A DNA stretch of 64,000 bases. Origin: JBJXHN01 sp046233135 (GTDB lineage Bacteria > Pseudomonadota > Alphaproteobacteria > Rhodospirillales > Rhodospirillaceae). Where the stretch lies: the NCBI GenBank assembly GCA_046233135.1, contig JBJXHN010000004.1, positions 372,001-436,000 of the forward strand, given 5' to 3'. A program made the position numbers and the translations under genes. The notes beneath the pieces are model-generated. The model saw nothing but the letters and a program-made list of their open reading frames with translations. It was not told the DNA's origin and did no database searches. This document shows, piece by piece, positions 25,313 to 34,019 of the stretch; position 1 is the stretch's first letter; each line of letters starts with the position of its first letter.

Positions 25313-25954
25313 ATGCACGATGACGCTCTCCCGCTTACCGACCCCTCCGCGTTCTGGGAGGATTTCTATCGCACCAAGCGCACCGGCACGTCCGGCCGGG
25401 CCAGCAGCCTGCTGGTCCGTTTTGCCGGCGATCTTCCCGCCGGGACGGCGCTGGACCTCGGGGCGTCCCATGGGGACGATGTTCTCTGGCTGGCCGGGCG
25501 GGGCTGGCAGGCCACGGGGCTTGATATTTCTGAGACGGCGATCCGCCGGGCGGTTCAGCGGGCGACAGACCTGGGCCTGAGCGACCGTGCTCGTTTCCGG
25601 GTGCACGATTTGGCGAAAGGCCTGCCCGCGGGAGGCTTCGACCTGATCACCGCCCTGTATTTCCAGTCCCCCGTGGACCTGCCCCGCCCGGCCATTCTGC
25701 GGGACGCTGCCGGCCATGTGAGTCCGGGGGGGCATATCCTGGTGGTCGCCCATGCGTCGGCCCCGCCCTGGTCGATGGCGGAGGGCAAGGATGCGGCCTT
25801 TCCCACGGTGGCCGAGGACCTGGAGGCGATGCGCGCGGATCCGGCGGTGTGGTCCACCGTGGTGGCCGACGTGGTGGAGCGGGAGGCGACCGGGCCGGAC
25901 GGGACCGTTGCCCGGCTTCAGGACACGGTGGTGATGCTGCGGCGAGAGCGGTGA
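25313..25954 (+). CDS. SAM-dependent methyltransferase (TehB/thiopurine-like)
   Basis: A 213-residue class I methyltransferase. The SAM site is ALDLGASHGDDVLWLAGRGW followed by ATGLDIS, the next motifs are VHDLAKGLPAGGFDLI and SPGGHILVVAH. This layout resembles TehB and related small-molecule detoxifying methyltransferases. ATG 25313 follows GGAG by 9 bases; ATG 25298 is an alternative. The divergent Rrf2 regulator and shared gap with an inverted repeat suggest joint control. Confidence 0.78.
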   Translation: MHDDALPLTDPSAFWEDFYRTKRTGTSGRASSLLVRFAGDLPAGTALDLGASHGDDVLWLAGRGWQATGLDISETAIRRAVQRATDLGLSDRARFRVHDLAKGLPAGGFDLITALYFQSPVDLPRPAILRDAAGHVSPGGHILVVAHASAPPWSMAEGKDAAFPTVAEDLEAMRADPAVWSTVVADVVEREATGPDGTVARLQDTVVMLRRER

Positions 25955-25959
25955 CGCAT

Positions 25960-25995
25960 AAAAAAACCGGCCGGAGGGAAGGGTCCCCCGGCCGG
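25960..25995 (-). terminator. Terminator of the mcd transcript
   Basis: On the minus strand CCGGCCGG (25995-25988) pairs with CCGGCCGG (25974-25967) and is followed by seven T. It lies 45 bases after the stop of the acyl-CoA dehydrogenase gene. Confidence 0.85.
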
Positions 25996-26039
25996 CAAGG
26001 CTCGCTTTGCACGATACGCGAGAAGTTGATCGCCGTCCC

Positions 26040-27737
26040 TCACCGGGTGAGCAGGCCCCGGGCGATCACATGGGCCTGAATTTCCGCCGCACCTTCGAAA
26101 ATGTTGAGGATGCGGGCATCACACAGCACGCGGCTGATCTGGTACTCCTCGGCATAGCCGTTGCCGCCGTGGATTTGCAGGGCGTTGTCGGCGTTGGACC
26201 AGGCCACCCGGGCGGCGAGCAGCTTGGCCATGCCGGCTTCGATGTCGCAGCGGATGTCGGCGTCCTTTTCCTTGCCGGCGAAATAGGTCAGCTGGCGGGC
26301 CACCATGGTTTCCACCGCCATCCAGGCGATCTTGCCGTGGACCCGGGGGAAGGCGTACAGCGGCTTGCCGAACTGGACCCGTTCCTGGGCATAGCGCAGG
26401 CCCACTTCCAGGGCGTTCTGGGCGACGCCCACGGCCCGGGCGGCGGTCTGGATGCGCGCGCTTTCGAAGGTCGCCATCAGCTGCTTGAAGCCCTGGCCCT
26501 CCACGCCGCCCAGCAGGTTGCCAGCGGGCACGGTGAAGCCGTCGAAGCTCAGCTCGTATTCCTTCATGCCGCGATAGCCCAGCACCTTGATCTCGCCGCC
26601 GGTCATGCCGTCGGCGGGGAAGGGATCGGCGTCGGTGCCCCGGGGCTTTTCGGCCAGGAACATGGACAGGCCCTTGTAGCCCTTCTCGTCCGGATTGGTC
26701 CGGGTCAGCAGGGTCATCATGTCCGACCGGCTGGCGTGGGTGATCCAGGTCTTGTTGCCGGTCACCGTATAGCTGTCACCATCCCGGACCGCGCGGGTGC
26801 GCAGAGAGGCAAGGTCGGAGCCGGTGTTGGGTTCGGTGAACACGGCGGTGGGCAGGATCTCGCCGCTGGCGATCTTGGGCAGATAGTGGGCCTTCTGCTC
26901 TTCGGTGCCGCCCAGGCGGATCAGTTCGGCCGCGATCTCGGAGCGGGTGCCCAGCGAGCCGACACCGATATAGGCGCGGGACAGTTCCTCGGTGACCACG
27001 CACATGGCGGTCTTGCCCATGCCCAGGCCGCCGAACTCTTCCGGCACGGTCAGGCCGAAGACGCCCATTTCGGCCATCTGCTCGACCACCGGCAGGGGGA
27101 TCAACTCGTCCTTCAGGTGCCAGTCGTGGCAATGGGGCACCACCTGTTCCTCGGCGAAGCGGCGGAACTGGTCGCGCACCAGATCAAGGGTTTCGTCTTC
27201 CAGGCCATAGGCGCCGAAGGCCCCGTCCTTCACCAGCTCGGCGATGCGGGCCTTCACCGGGGCGGTGAATCCGTGTTCGCGCAGCAGGGTGGTATAGGGG
27301 GTCTGCATCAGCTGGCGTTCGCGCACTTCCACGCCGAAATCGGCGAGGCGGGCGTATTCGCCCTGGCTCATCGGCAGGCCGCCGAAGATCTGATGCAGAT
27401 ATTCCGAATAGGCCGCCTGCAGGATCAGGCTTTCCAGCTCGCCCAGCTTTCCTTCCGCGTCCAGCCGCTTGCCCCAGTCGAGCATGCAGTCCAGGGCGGA
27501 GACATAGGTGGCGTACCAGGACAGGCCATGGGCGGCGTGCTGGTGCAGTTCCAGCAGGTCGGCGTCGATCTTGCCGTCGCGCGTCACCATGCCCGCCACG
27601 TGGACCTTGATGGAGCGCAGGGCTTCACGGGCGGTGGAATTCGCACGCTCGCAGGTGTGGATCAGGTCGGGCAGCACCAGCGGGCGGGTCGCCCCGGCGG
27701 ATGCGGCGGGCGTATCGATCTTTTGCACGGCGGTCAT
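26040..27737 (-). CDS. mcd: (2S)-Methylsuccinyl-CoA dehydrogenase
   Basis: A 565-residue flavin-dependent acyl-CoA dehydrogenase. The C-terminal 400 residues show the family motifs VFTEPNTGSDLASL, TGNKTWITHASRSD and QIHGGNGYAEEYQISRVLCD followed by ARILNIFEGAAEI. A ~160-residue N-terminal extension is typical of Mcd, which oxidises (2S)-methylsuccinyl-CoA to mesaconyl-CoA in the ethylmalonyl-CoA pathway. It lies just downstream of ccr, with ecm divergent, which supports the specific assignment over a generic dehydrogenase. Confidence 0.9.
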   Translation of the reverse strand: MTAVQKIDTPAASAGATRPLVLPDLIHTCERANSTAREALRSIKVHVAGMVTRDGKIDADLLELHQHAAHGLSWYATYVSALDCMLDWGKRLDAEGKLGELESLILQAAYSEYLHQIFGGLPMSQGEYARLADFGVEVRERQLMQTPYTTLLREHGFTAPVKARIAELVKDGAFGAYGLEDETLDLVRDQFRRFAEEQVVPHCHDWHLKDELIPLPVVEQMAEMGVFGLTVPEEFGGLGMGKTAMCVVTEELSRAYIGVGSLGTRSEIAAELIRLGGTEEQKAHYLPKIASGEILPTAVFTEPNTGSDLASLRTRAVRDGDSYTVTGNKTWITHASRSDMMTLLTRTNPDEKGYKGLSMFLAEKPRGTDADPFPADGMTGGEIKVLGYRGMKEYELSFDGFTVPAGNLLGGVEGQGFKQLMATFESARIQTAARAVGVAQNALEVGLRYAQERVQFGKPLYAFPRVHGKIAWMAVETMVARQLTYFAGKEKDADIRCDIEAGMAKLLAARVAWSNADNALQIHGGNGYAEEYQISRVLCDARILNIFEGAAEIQAHVIARGLLTR

Positions 27738-27775
27738 CGGGTCGGATCCCCTCGGTCAGAGAGTCTTGCTCGGTC

Positions 27776-27891
27776 GCTTCCCCCCGCCCCGCCGGCAAGG
27801 GGCCGGCAGGGCGGGGGGGAAGGCGTCATATCGTGTCGGCTGCGACCGGCGGCCGGCCGGGACGCCCTTCGTGAAGGACACCCCGGCCGGC
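27776..27891 (-). promoter_or_regulatory. Two GC-rich hairpins between ccr and mcd
   Basis: Hairpin one spans about 27776-27824 (CTTCCCCCCGCCC against GGGCGGGGGGGAAG). Hairpin two pairs GCCGGCCGGG (27852-27861) with CCCGGCCGGC (27882-27891) and contains an inner CCTTC/GAAGG stem. They sit in the 178-base gap of the minus-strand ccr-mcd unit. Without T tracts they may be stability or processing elements; role inferred. Confidence 0.55.
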
Positions 27892-27915
27892 ACGCCGTCG
27901 ACGGCTGCGTCTTGA

Positions 27916-29199
27916 TCAGGCTTCCTCGAGGCAATCTTCCAGCGTGCGACGACCGGGCTTCACCGCCTGGACCATCACCGACATGTTGCCCGGCTTGTGC
28001 TCGTTCTTGAGCATCTTGGTATGCGCCTTGGGGATATCATCCCAGGAGAACACTTCGCTCATGCAGGGATCGATACGCCGTTCGATCACCAGGTTGTTGG
28101 CCTGGGAGGCCTGCATCAGGTTGGCGAAGTGGCTGCCCTGGATACGCTTCTGGCGCATCCAGACGAAGCGGGCGTCCAGGGTCAGGTTGTAGCCGGTGGT
28201 GCCGGCGCAGAACACGACCATGCCGCCGCGCTTCACCACGTTGCAAGAGACCGGGAAGGTCTGCTCGCCCGGGTGTTCGAAGACGAAGTCGACGTCGTTG
28301 CCCTTGCCGGTGATCTCCCAGATCGCCTTGCCGAACTTGCGGGTTTCCTTCATGTAGTCGCCGAAGCCTTCGCCGTTCACGGTCGGCAGCTGGCCCCAGC
28401 ACTTGAAATCCTTGCGGTTCAGAACGCCCTTGGCGCCCAGGCTCATGACAAAATCGCGCTTGGTTTCGTCGGAGATCACGCCGATGGCATTGGCCCCGGC
28501 CGCCGCGCACAGCTGCACCGCCATGGAGCCCAGGCCGCCCGAAGCCCCCCAGACCAGCACGTTGTGGCCGGGACGCAGCACATGCGGCCGGTGGCCGAAC
28601 AGCATGCGATAGGCGGTGGCCAGCACCAGGGTGTAGCAGGCGCTTTCTTCCCAGGTCAGGTGCTTGGGACGCGGCATCAGCTGCTGCGCCTGCACCCGGC
28701 AGAACTGGGCGAAGGACCCGTCGGGGGTCTCATAGCCCCAGATGCGTTGGGTGGGGGAGAACATCGGGTCGCCGCCGTTGCACTCCTCGTCGTCGCCGTC
28801 ATCCTGGTTGCAGTGAACGACCACCTCGTCGCCCACCTTCCAGCGGGTGACCTTGGACCCGACGGCCCAGATGATGCCCGAGGCGTCGGACCCGGCGATG
28901 TGGTAGTCCTGCTTGTGCACGTCGAAGACGCTGATGGGGGTGCCCAGGCCGGCCCAGACGCCGTTGTAGTTGACGCCCGCCGCCATCACCATGACCAGAA
29001 CTTCATGGCTGTCCAGGACCGGGGTGTTCACCACCTCGATCTGAAAGGACTTCTCGGGCTCGCCGTGCCGCTCGCGCCGGATCACCCAGGCGTACATCTG
29101 CTTCGGCACGTGACCCAGCGGCGGGATCTCGCCCAACTCGTAAAGGTCTTTCTTCGTCTGGCCGGGCTTCAATTCGATCACTTCCGCCGTGCTGCTCAT
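27916..29199 (-). CDS. ccr: Crotonyl-CoA carboxylase/reductase
   Basis: A 427-residue zinc-less MDR-family enzyme that reductively carboxylates crotonyl-CoA to ethylmalonyl-CoA with NADPH and CO2. Evidence: MYAWVIRRERHGEPEKSFQI at the start, VNYNGVWAGLG, the dinucleotide fold VLVWGASGGLGSMAVQL, and FEHPGEQTFPVSC with the conserved histidine used in CO2 binding. The second ATG, at 29199, is preferred since GGAGG lies 8 bases before it; the reading frame extends back to a TTG at 29223. Key enzyme of the ethylmalonyl-CoA pathway. Confidence 0.95.
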   Translation of the reverse strand: MSSTAEVIELKPGQTKKDLYELGEIPPLGHVPKQMYAWVIRRERHGEPEKSFQIEVVNTPVLDSHEVLVMVMAAGVNYNGVWAGLGTPISVFDVHKQDYHIAGSDASGIIWAVGSKVTRWKVGDEVVVHCNQDDGDDEECNGGDPMFSPTQRIWGYETPDGSFAQFCRVQAQQLMPRPKHLTWEESACYTLVLATAYRMLFGHRPHVLRPGHNVLVWGASGGLGSMAVQLCAAAGANAIGVISDETKRDFVMSLGAKGVLNRKDFKCWGQLPTVNGEGFGDYMKETRKFGKAIWEITGKGNDVDFVFEHPGEQTFPVSCNVVKRGGMVVFCAGTTGYNLTLDARFVWMRQKRIQGSHFANLMQASQANNLVIERRIDPCMSEVFSWDDIPKAHTKMLKNEHKPGNMSVMVQAVKPGRRTLEDCLEEA

Positions 29200-29441
29200 C
29201 AGCATGTCCTCCACGGTGTCCAAATCTCGCGGTGTTCAACCATCCCCGTTCGGCCGGCGCGAACCGTCTTCGGTGCGGTGCCGTCGGGCCTTGGATCGAG
29301 AGATAACGAAATGAGACTTTCACCGCAATGCACAAAATGATAATTTATTTCGTAGGGTTTGGTGTTTGAGTAATTTTCGTGCGTCAATGACCCGGTTCGA
29401 CAGGGAAAACCGGGGGATGACGCCGCACAAGGGAGACCTCG
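29200..29441. promoter_or_regulatory. Divergent ccr/ecm promoter region
   Basis: 242 bases between the divergent ccr and ecm genes. The centre (29300-29390) is AT-rich, including ACGAAAT at 29306-29312 and its inverse ATTTCGT at 29347-29353. The two genes act in the same pathway, so shared control is likely; no specific operator can be named from sequence alone. Confidence 0.5.
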
Positions 29442-31463
29442 ATGGCTGACAACAGCGTCCAATCCACCGCCGGGACCACGCGCTCGGAACGGGATAAGCC
29501 TTGGCTTTTCCGCACTTATTCGGGGCATTCGTCGGCCAAGGCCTCGAACGCGCTGTACCGAACGAATCTTTCGCGCGGGCAGACCGGTCTCTCGGTCGCT
29601 TTCGACCTGCCGACGCAAACCGGGTACGATTCCGACCATGTTCTCTCCAAGGGAGAGGTCGGCAAGGTTGGGGTGCCGATCTGCCACCTTGGGGACATGA
29701 TGACGCTCTTCGACGGCATTCCGCTAGAGAAGATGAACACGTCGATGACGATCAACGCTCCCGCGCCCTGGCTTCTGGCGCTGTATATCGCCGCGGCGGA
29801 GCGCCAGGGGGCGGCGCGGTCGTCTCTTCAGGGCACGGTGCAGAACGACCTGATCAAGGAATATCTCTCCCGGGGAACCTATATTTTCCCGCCGGAACCG
29901 AGCCTTAAGCTGATCAACGACGTGATCGCCTTCACCTATACCGAGGTGCCGCGCTGGAACCCCACCAACGTCTGCTCCTATCATTTGCAGGAAGCCGGAG
30001 CGACTCCGGAACAGGAACTGGCGTTCGCGCTGGCCACCGCTCAGGCGGTGCTGGATACGGTCAAGGCGCAAGGCCAAGTGCCCGACTCGGACTTCCCCAC
30101 CGTGGTCGGCCGCATCAGCTTCTTCGTCAATGCCGGCATCCGGTTTGTCACCGAGCTGTCAAAGATGCGCGCTTTCACCGAGCTGTGGGACGAGATCTGC
30201 CGGGACCGCTATGGCGTGACCGAGGAAAAGTACCGCCGGTTCCGCTACGGGGTGCAGGTCAACTCGCTGGGGCTGACCGAACAGCAGCCGGAAAACAACG
30301 TCTACCGCATCCTGCTGGAGATGCTGGCGGTGGTACTGTCCAAGAACGCCCGCGCCCGCGCCGTGCAGCTGCCCGCCTGGAACGAGGCCCTGGGTCTGCC
30401 GCGCCCCTGGGATCAGCAATGGTCCCTGCGCCTGCAGCAGATCGTCGCCTACGAAACCGATCTGCTTGAATATCCCGACATTTTCGACGGCAGCACCGCC
30501 ATCACCGCGAAGGTGGAAGAGCTGAAGGAAAAGGCCCGGGCCGAGTTGGCGCGCATCGATGACATGGGCGGCGCCGTCGCTGCCGTCGAGTCGGGCTACA
30601 TGAAGCAGAAGCTGGTGGAATCCAACAGCCGCCGCATCGCCGGCATCGAGTCGGGCGAGCAGGTGGTGGTCGGGGTCAACAAGTACACCGACGGCGCGCC
30701 CAGCCCGCTGTCGGGGGGGGACGGCGCGATCCTGACCGTCGACCCCCAGGCCGAGGCCGAGCAGATCGCCAGCCTGCACGCCTGGCGGGCCGAGCGCGAC
30801 TCGGCAAAGGCAGAGGTGGCGCTGGCCGGCCTGAAGGCGGCCGCCCAGGAAAACCGCAATATCATGGAAGCCACCATCGCCTGCGCTCACGCCGGGGTGA
30901 CCACCGGCGAATGGGGTCAGGCCCTGCGGGAGGTCTTCGGCGAATACCGGGCGCCCACGGGCGTCGGTCGCGCGGCGGCCGGCGGTCAGGCGGTCGGACA
31001 AATGGCCGAGGTGCGCAAGCGCGTGGACGAGGTCAGCACCCGCCTGGGCCGGCGGCTGAAAATGCTGGTGGGCAAGCCGGGCCTGGACGGCCATTCCAAC
31101 GGGGCCGAACAGATCGCCGTGCGTGCCCGCGATTCGGGCATGGAAGTGGTCTACGAGGGCATTCGTCTGACCCCGGCGCAGATCGTCAACGCCGCCCTGG
31201 AAGAAAGCGTCCATGTGGTGGGGTTGTCGATCCTGTCGGGCAGCCACGTGCCGCTGGTGACCGACGTGCTCAATCGCATGCGCGAGGAAGGCCTGGCCGA
31301 TATTCCGGTCGTGGTCGGGGGGATCATCCCGCCAGAGGACGAACGAACCCTGACCGCCGCCGGTGTCGCCCGGGTGTATACGCCAAAAGACTACGACATT
31401 ACGGAGATAATGGCGGATATCGTGAGCATCGTTGATGCGGGAACCCGCCAGGCAGCGGAGTAA
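29442..31463 (+). CDS. ecm: Ethylmalonyl-CoA mutase (MeaA-type, B12-dependent)
   Basis: A 673-residue single-chain adenosylcobalamin mutase converting ethylmalonyl-CoA to methylsuccinyl-CoA. Residues ~20-530 are the CoA mutase barrel (WLFRTYSGHSSAKASNALYR, GLSVAFDLPTQTGYDSDH). Residues ~540-670 are the B12-binding domain with DGHSNGAEQIAVRARDSGME (DxHxxG) and SILSGSHVPLV. Length fits MeaA/Ecm rather than the two-subunit methylmalonyl-CoA mutase. Divergent from ccr and mcd, its pathway neighbours. ATG 29442 follows GGGAGACCTCG. Confidence 0.95.
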   Translation: MADNSVQSTAGTTRSERDKPWLFRTYSGHSSAKASNALYRTNLSRGQTGLSVAFDLPTQTGYDSDHVLSKGEVGKVGVPICHLGDMMTLFDGIPLEKMNTSMTINAPAPWLLALYIAAAERQGAARSSLQGTVQNDLIKEYLSRGTYIFPPEPSLKLINDVIAFTYTEVPRWNPTNVCSYHLQEAGATPEQELAFALATAQAVLDTVKAQGQVPDSDFPTVVGRISFFVNAGIRFVTELSKMRAFTELWDEICRDRYGVTEEKYRRFRYGVQVNSLGLTEQQPENNVYRILLEMLAVVLSKNARARAVQLPAWNEALGLPRPWDQQWSLRLQQIVAYETDLLEYPDIFDGSTAITAKVEELKEKARAELARIDDMGGAVAAVESGYMKQKLVESNSRRIAGIESGEQVVVGVNKYTDGAPSPLSGGDGAILTVDPQAEAEQIASLHAWRAERDSAKAEVALAGLKAAAQENRNIMEATIACAHAGVTTGEWGQALREVFGEYRAPTGVGRAAAGGQAVGQMAEVRKRVDEVSTRLGRRLKMLVGKPGLDGHSNGAEQIAVRARDSGMEVVYEGIRLTPAQIVNAALEESVHVVGLSILSGSHVPLVTDVLNRMREEGLADIPVVVGGIIPPEDERTLTAAGVARVYTPKDYDITEIMADIVSIVDAGTRQAAE

Positions 31464-31601
31464 AACCGTTAACGGAACCCCCCCCGTTCCGGTCGGTTAT
31501 ATTCTGTTGGTGAACCGGCATGACCCCGACCGGGATGGGATTTAAAACAACGGAAGAGTTTTTGGAGCATTCCAAAACGAGATCGTTTATAGTGCTCGGA
31601 A

Positions 31602-31709
31602 CGGAAGGGCAGACCCCTGCTTCCGATGTCGGCCGGCTCTTTTTGTTGCCATTTAGGGGCTGGCCATAGCGTCCCCCCGGAGGCTCGGTTTTTTCTGAGT
31701 CTCCGGGGG
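31602..31709. terminator. Two hairpins between the convergent ecm gene and the peptide ABC operon
   Basis: CGGAA..GCAG pairs with CTGC..TTCCG at 31602-31625, followed at some distance by CTTTTTG. A second stem, CCCCCGGAG (31674-31682) with CTCCGGGGG (31701-31709), lies nearer the minus-strand operon. They probably end transcription from both sides. The remaining 31464-31760 gap shows no gene. Confidence 0.55.
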
Positions 31710-31760
31710 CGCTTCTTCCCTTGAAATCAATCGCTTGACGGATGGCTGCCCGATGAGGGC

Positions 31761-32969
31761 TCAGGTCCCCTTGTAGGGGTCGGCGGCATCGCGCAGGCCG
31801 TCGCCCAGGAAGTTGAAGGCCAGCACGGTGACGATCACCGGCACCACCGGCATCATCAGCCAGGGATAGATCACCACGGCTTCGATGTTCTGGGCTTCGG
31901 TCAGCAGAACGCCCCAGCTGGTGATCGGCGGCCGCAGGCCGAGGCCGAGAAACGACAGCGCCGTTTCCGCCAGGATCATGGTGGGGATGGACAGGGTGAT
32001 CGAGGCGATCAGGTGGCTCATGAAATTGGGCAGCAGGTGGCGGGAAATGATCCGCCCCGGCGTCGCGCCCATCATCACGGCTGCCGTCACGTAATCTTCT
32101 TCGCGCAGGGACAGCAGCTTGGAGCGCACGGCACGCGCCAGCCCCGGCCAGTCCACCAGCCCCAGGATCACGGTGATGCCGAAATAGACCAGGATCGGGC
32201 TCCAGGTCACCGGCACGGCGGCCGACAGGGCCATCCACAGGGGCAGGTGGGGAATGGAGCGCATGACTTCGATCAGGCGCTGGATGACGCTGTCCACCGC
32301 GCCCCCCAGATAGCCGGCCAGCCCGCCCAGCGTGACGCCCAGGGTGAAGGAAATGGCGATCCCCACCAGCCCCACGGTCAGCGAGATGCGAGTGCCATAG
32401 GCGATGCGGCTGAACATGTCCCGCCCCAGCCGGTCCGTCCCCAGCAGGAACAGCGCCCCGCCTTCCGCCGGGCAGACCAGATGGAAGCGGCCGGGAATCA
32501 GGCCCCAGAAGGTGTAGTCGTCGCCCAGGCAGAAAAAGCGCAAGCGCTGGATCTTCTCCGGATTGGGGGTATAGATCCGCTCCAGCGTGGTCATGTCCAG
32601 GTGGTAGTCGGTGCCGTAGACGAAGGGGCCGACGAAGGTGCCGTCGTCGTCGAACAGGTGGATCCCCTGGGGCGGGGCGAAGATGTGGTCCGTATGCCGG
32701 GTGTCGATGGCGTAAGGGGCGATCACCTCGGCAAACAGCATGACCAGGTACAGCACCACCAGGATGCCGCCGGAGATCACCGCGACCCGATGGCTTTGCA
32801 GCCGCCACCACATCATCTTCCACTGCGACGCCATGAACACCCGTTCCTGTTCGGGGGTCAGGGCTTCGGCCTCGCGGGGGTCGAAGGGGGCGGTGTCGAC
32901 GAAGTGGTCCTCGGGAAAGCGCAAGGCCGGGCCGTCGTGCTGCGGATTGCCGGAGGTCGGCGAACTCAT
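31761..32969 (-). CDS. Oligopeptide ABC transporter permease (OppC/DppC family)
   Basis: A 402-residue membrane permease. After a ~60-residue cytoplasmic N-terminus comes helix 1 (AVISGGILVVLYLVMLFAEV), then an extra ~110-residue periplasmic loop ending LFLLGTDRLGRDMFSRIAYG, then five helices. The EAA loop reads VTAAVMMGATPGRIISRHLL and the end is the family signature GLRDAADPYKG. Last gene of a four-gene peptide importer operon; it overlaps the previous permease by 4 bases. Confidence 0.9.
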   Translation of the reverse strand: MSSPTSGNPQHDGPALRFPEDHFVDTAPFDPREAEALTPEQERVFMASQWKMMWWRLQSHRVAVISGGILVVLYLVMLFAEVIAPYAIDTRHTDHIFAPPQGIHLFDDDGTFVGPFVYGTDYHLDMTTLERIYTPNPEKIQRLRFFCLGDDYTFWGLIPGRFHLVCPAEGGALFLLGTDRLGRDMFSRIAYGTRISLTVGLVGIAISFTLGVTLGGLAGYLGGAVDSVIQRLIEVMRSIPHLPLWMALSAAVPVTWSPILVYFGITVILGLVDWPGLARAVRSKLLSLREEDYVTAAVMMGATPGRIISRHLLPNFMSHLIASITLSIPTMILAETALSFLGLGLRPPITSWGVLLTEAQNIEAVVIYPWLMMPVVPVIVTVLAFNFLGDGLRDAADPYKGT

Positions 32970-33964
32970 CGGCGGCTTCCTCCGGTCAGGCGGATGCGGG
33001 GATCAAGGACGCCGAGCAGCAGGTCGGAGACCAACATGCCCAGCACCGTCAGCAGGGCCAGGAACATCAGGAACGATCCGGCCAGATACATGTCCTGGCT
33101 GCGCAGGGCCGCCAGCAGAAGCGGACCGGTGGTCGGCAGTGACATCACCACCGAGACGATGACCGACCCCGACACGATGTCCGGCAGCAGGTTGCCGATA
33201 TCGGCGATGAAGGGGTTCAGCGCCATGCGCAGGGGATAGCGGACCAGCAGCCGGCGGCTGGGCACGCCCTTGGCCCGGGCGGTCACCACGTACTGGCGGT
33301 GCAATTCGTCCAGCAGGTTGGCGCGCAGGCGGCGGATCATGCCCGCCGTACCGGCGGTGCCGATCACCGCCACGGGCACCCACAGATGCTCCAGCACCGA
33401 CAGGGCCTTGCCCACCGACCAGGGCTGGTTGAGGTAGGCCGGGTCCATCAGCCCGCCGATGGACGTGCCGAACCAGCGGTTCCCCAGATACAGCAGCACA
33501 AGGGCCAGCAGGAAGTTGGGCGTGGCCAGCCCCAGGAAGCCCAGGAAGGTCAGCCCGTGGTCCCCCCAGCTGTACTGGTGGGTGGCCGAATAGATGCCGA
33601 TGGGAAAGGAGACCACGTAAACGAAGACGATGGTGGCGATGTTCAGCACGATGGTCAGCAGCACCGTATCGCCGATCACATCGGCCACGGGCTGTTCATG
33701 TTCGAAACTGTAGCCCATGTCGCCGACCAGCAGCCCGCCGACCCAGTCCGCGTATTGCTTCCACAGGGGATCGTCCAGGCCGTAGCGGTCGCGCAGGAAC
33801 TGGATGCGTTCCAGGTTCGCCTGTTCGCCCTGGGCCTGAAGCTCGGCGATATAGGTGGTCAGATAGTCGCCGGGCGGCAGCTGGATGACCACGAACACCA
33901 GAACGCTGATCGCCCACAGGGTCACCACCATGGTGCCCAGGCGCCGGATGACATATGCCCCCAT
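32966..33964 (-). CDS. Oligopeptide ABC transporter permease (OppB/DppB family)
   Basis: A 332-residue permease beginning MGAYVIRRLGTMVVTLWAIS, the standard DppB-type first helix, with the periplasmic RYGLDDPLWKQYADWV and EAA loop VTARAKGVPSRRLLVRYPLR. Ends GVLDPRIRL. It pairs with the OppC-type subunit, to which it is translationally coupled (ATGA overlap). 55 bases separate it from the binding-protein gene upstream. Confidence 0.9.
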   Translation of the reverse strand: MGAYVIRRLGTMVVTLWAISVLVFVVIQLPPGDYLTTYIAELQAQGEQANLERIQFLRDRYGLDDPLWKQYADWVGGLLVGDMGYSFEHEQPVADVIGDTVLLTIVLNIATIVFVYVVSFPIGIYSATHQYSWGDHGLTFLGFLGLATPNFLLALVLLYLGNRWFGTSIGGLMDPAYLNQPWSVGKALSVLEHLWVPVAVIGTAGTAGMIRRLRANLLDELHRQYVVTARAKGVPSRRLLVRYPLRMALNPFIADIGNLLPDIVSGSVIVSVVMSLPTTGPLLLAALRSQDMYLAGSFLMFLALLTVLGMLVSDLLLGVLDPRIRLTGGSRR

Positions 33965-34019
33965 TACCGGGTTCCTCCCGCCGCCTGTGTCTTCTTCCGG
34001 GGTCCGGTCCCGTGCATGC

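Noticed and set aside
29442..31463. Methylmalonyl-CoA mutase as an alternative call for ecm
   Set aside because: Single-chain length near 670 residues and direct neighbourhood with ccr and mcd fit ethylmalonyl-CoA mutase better.
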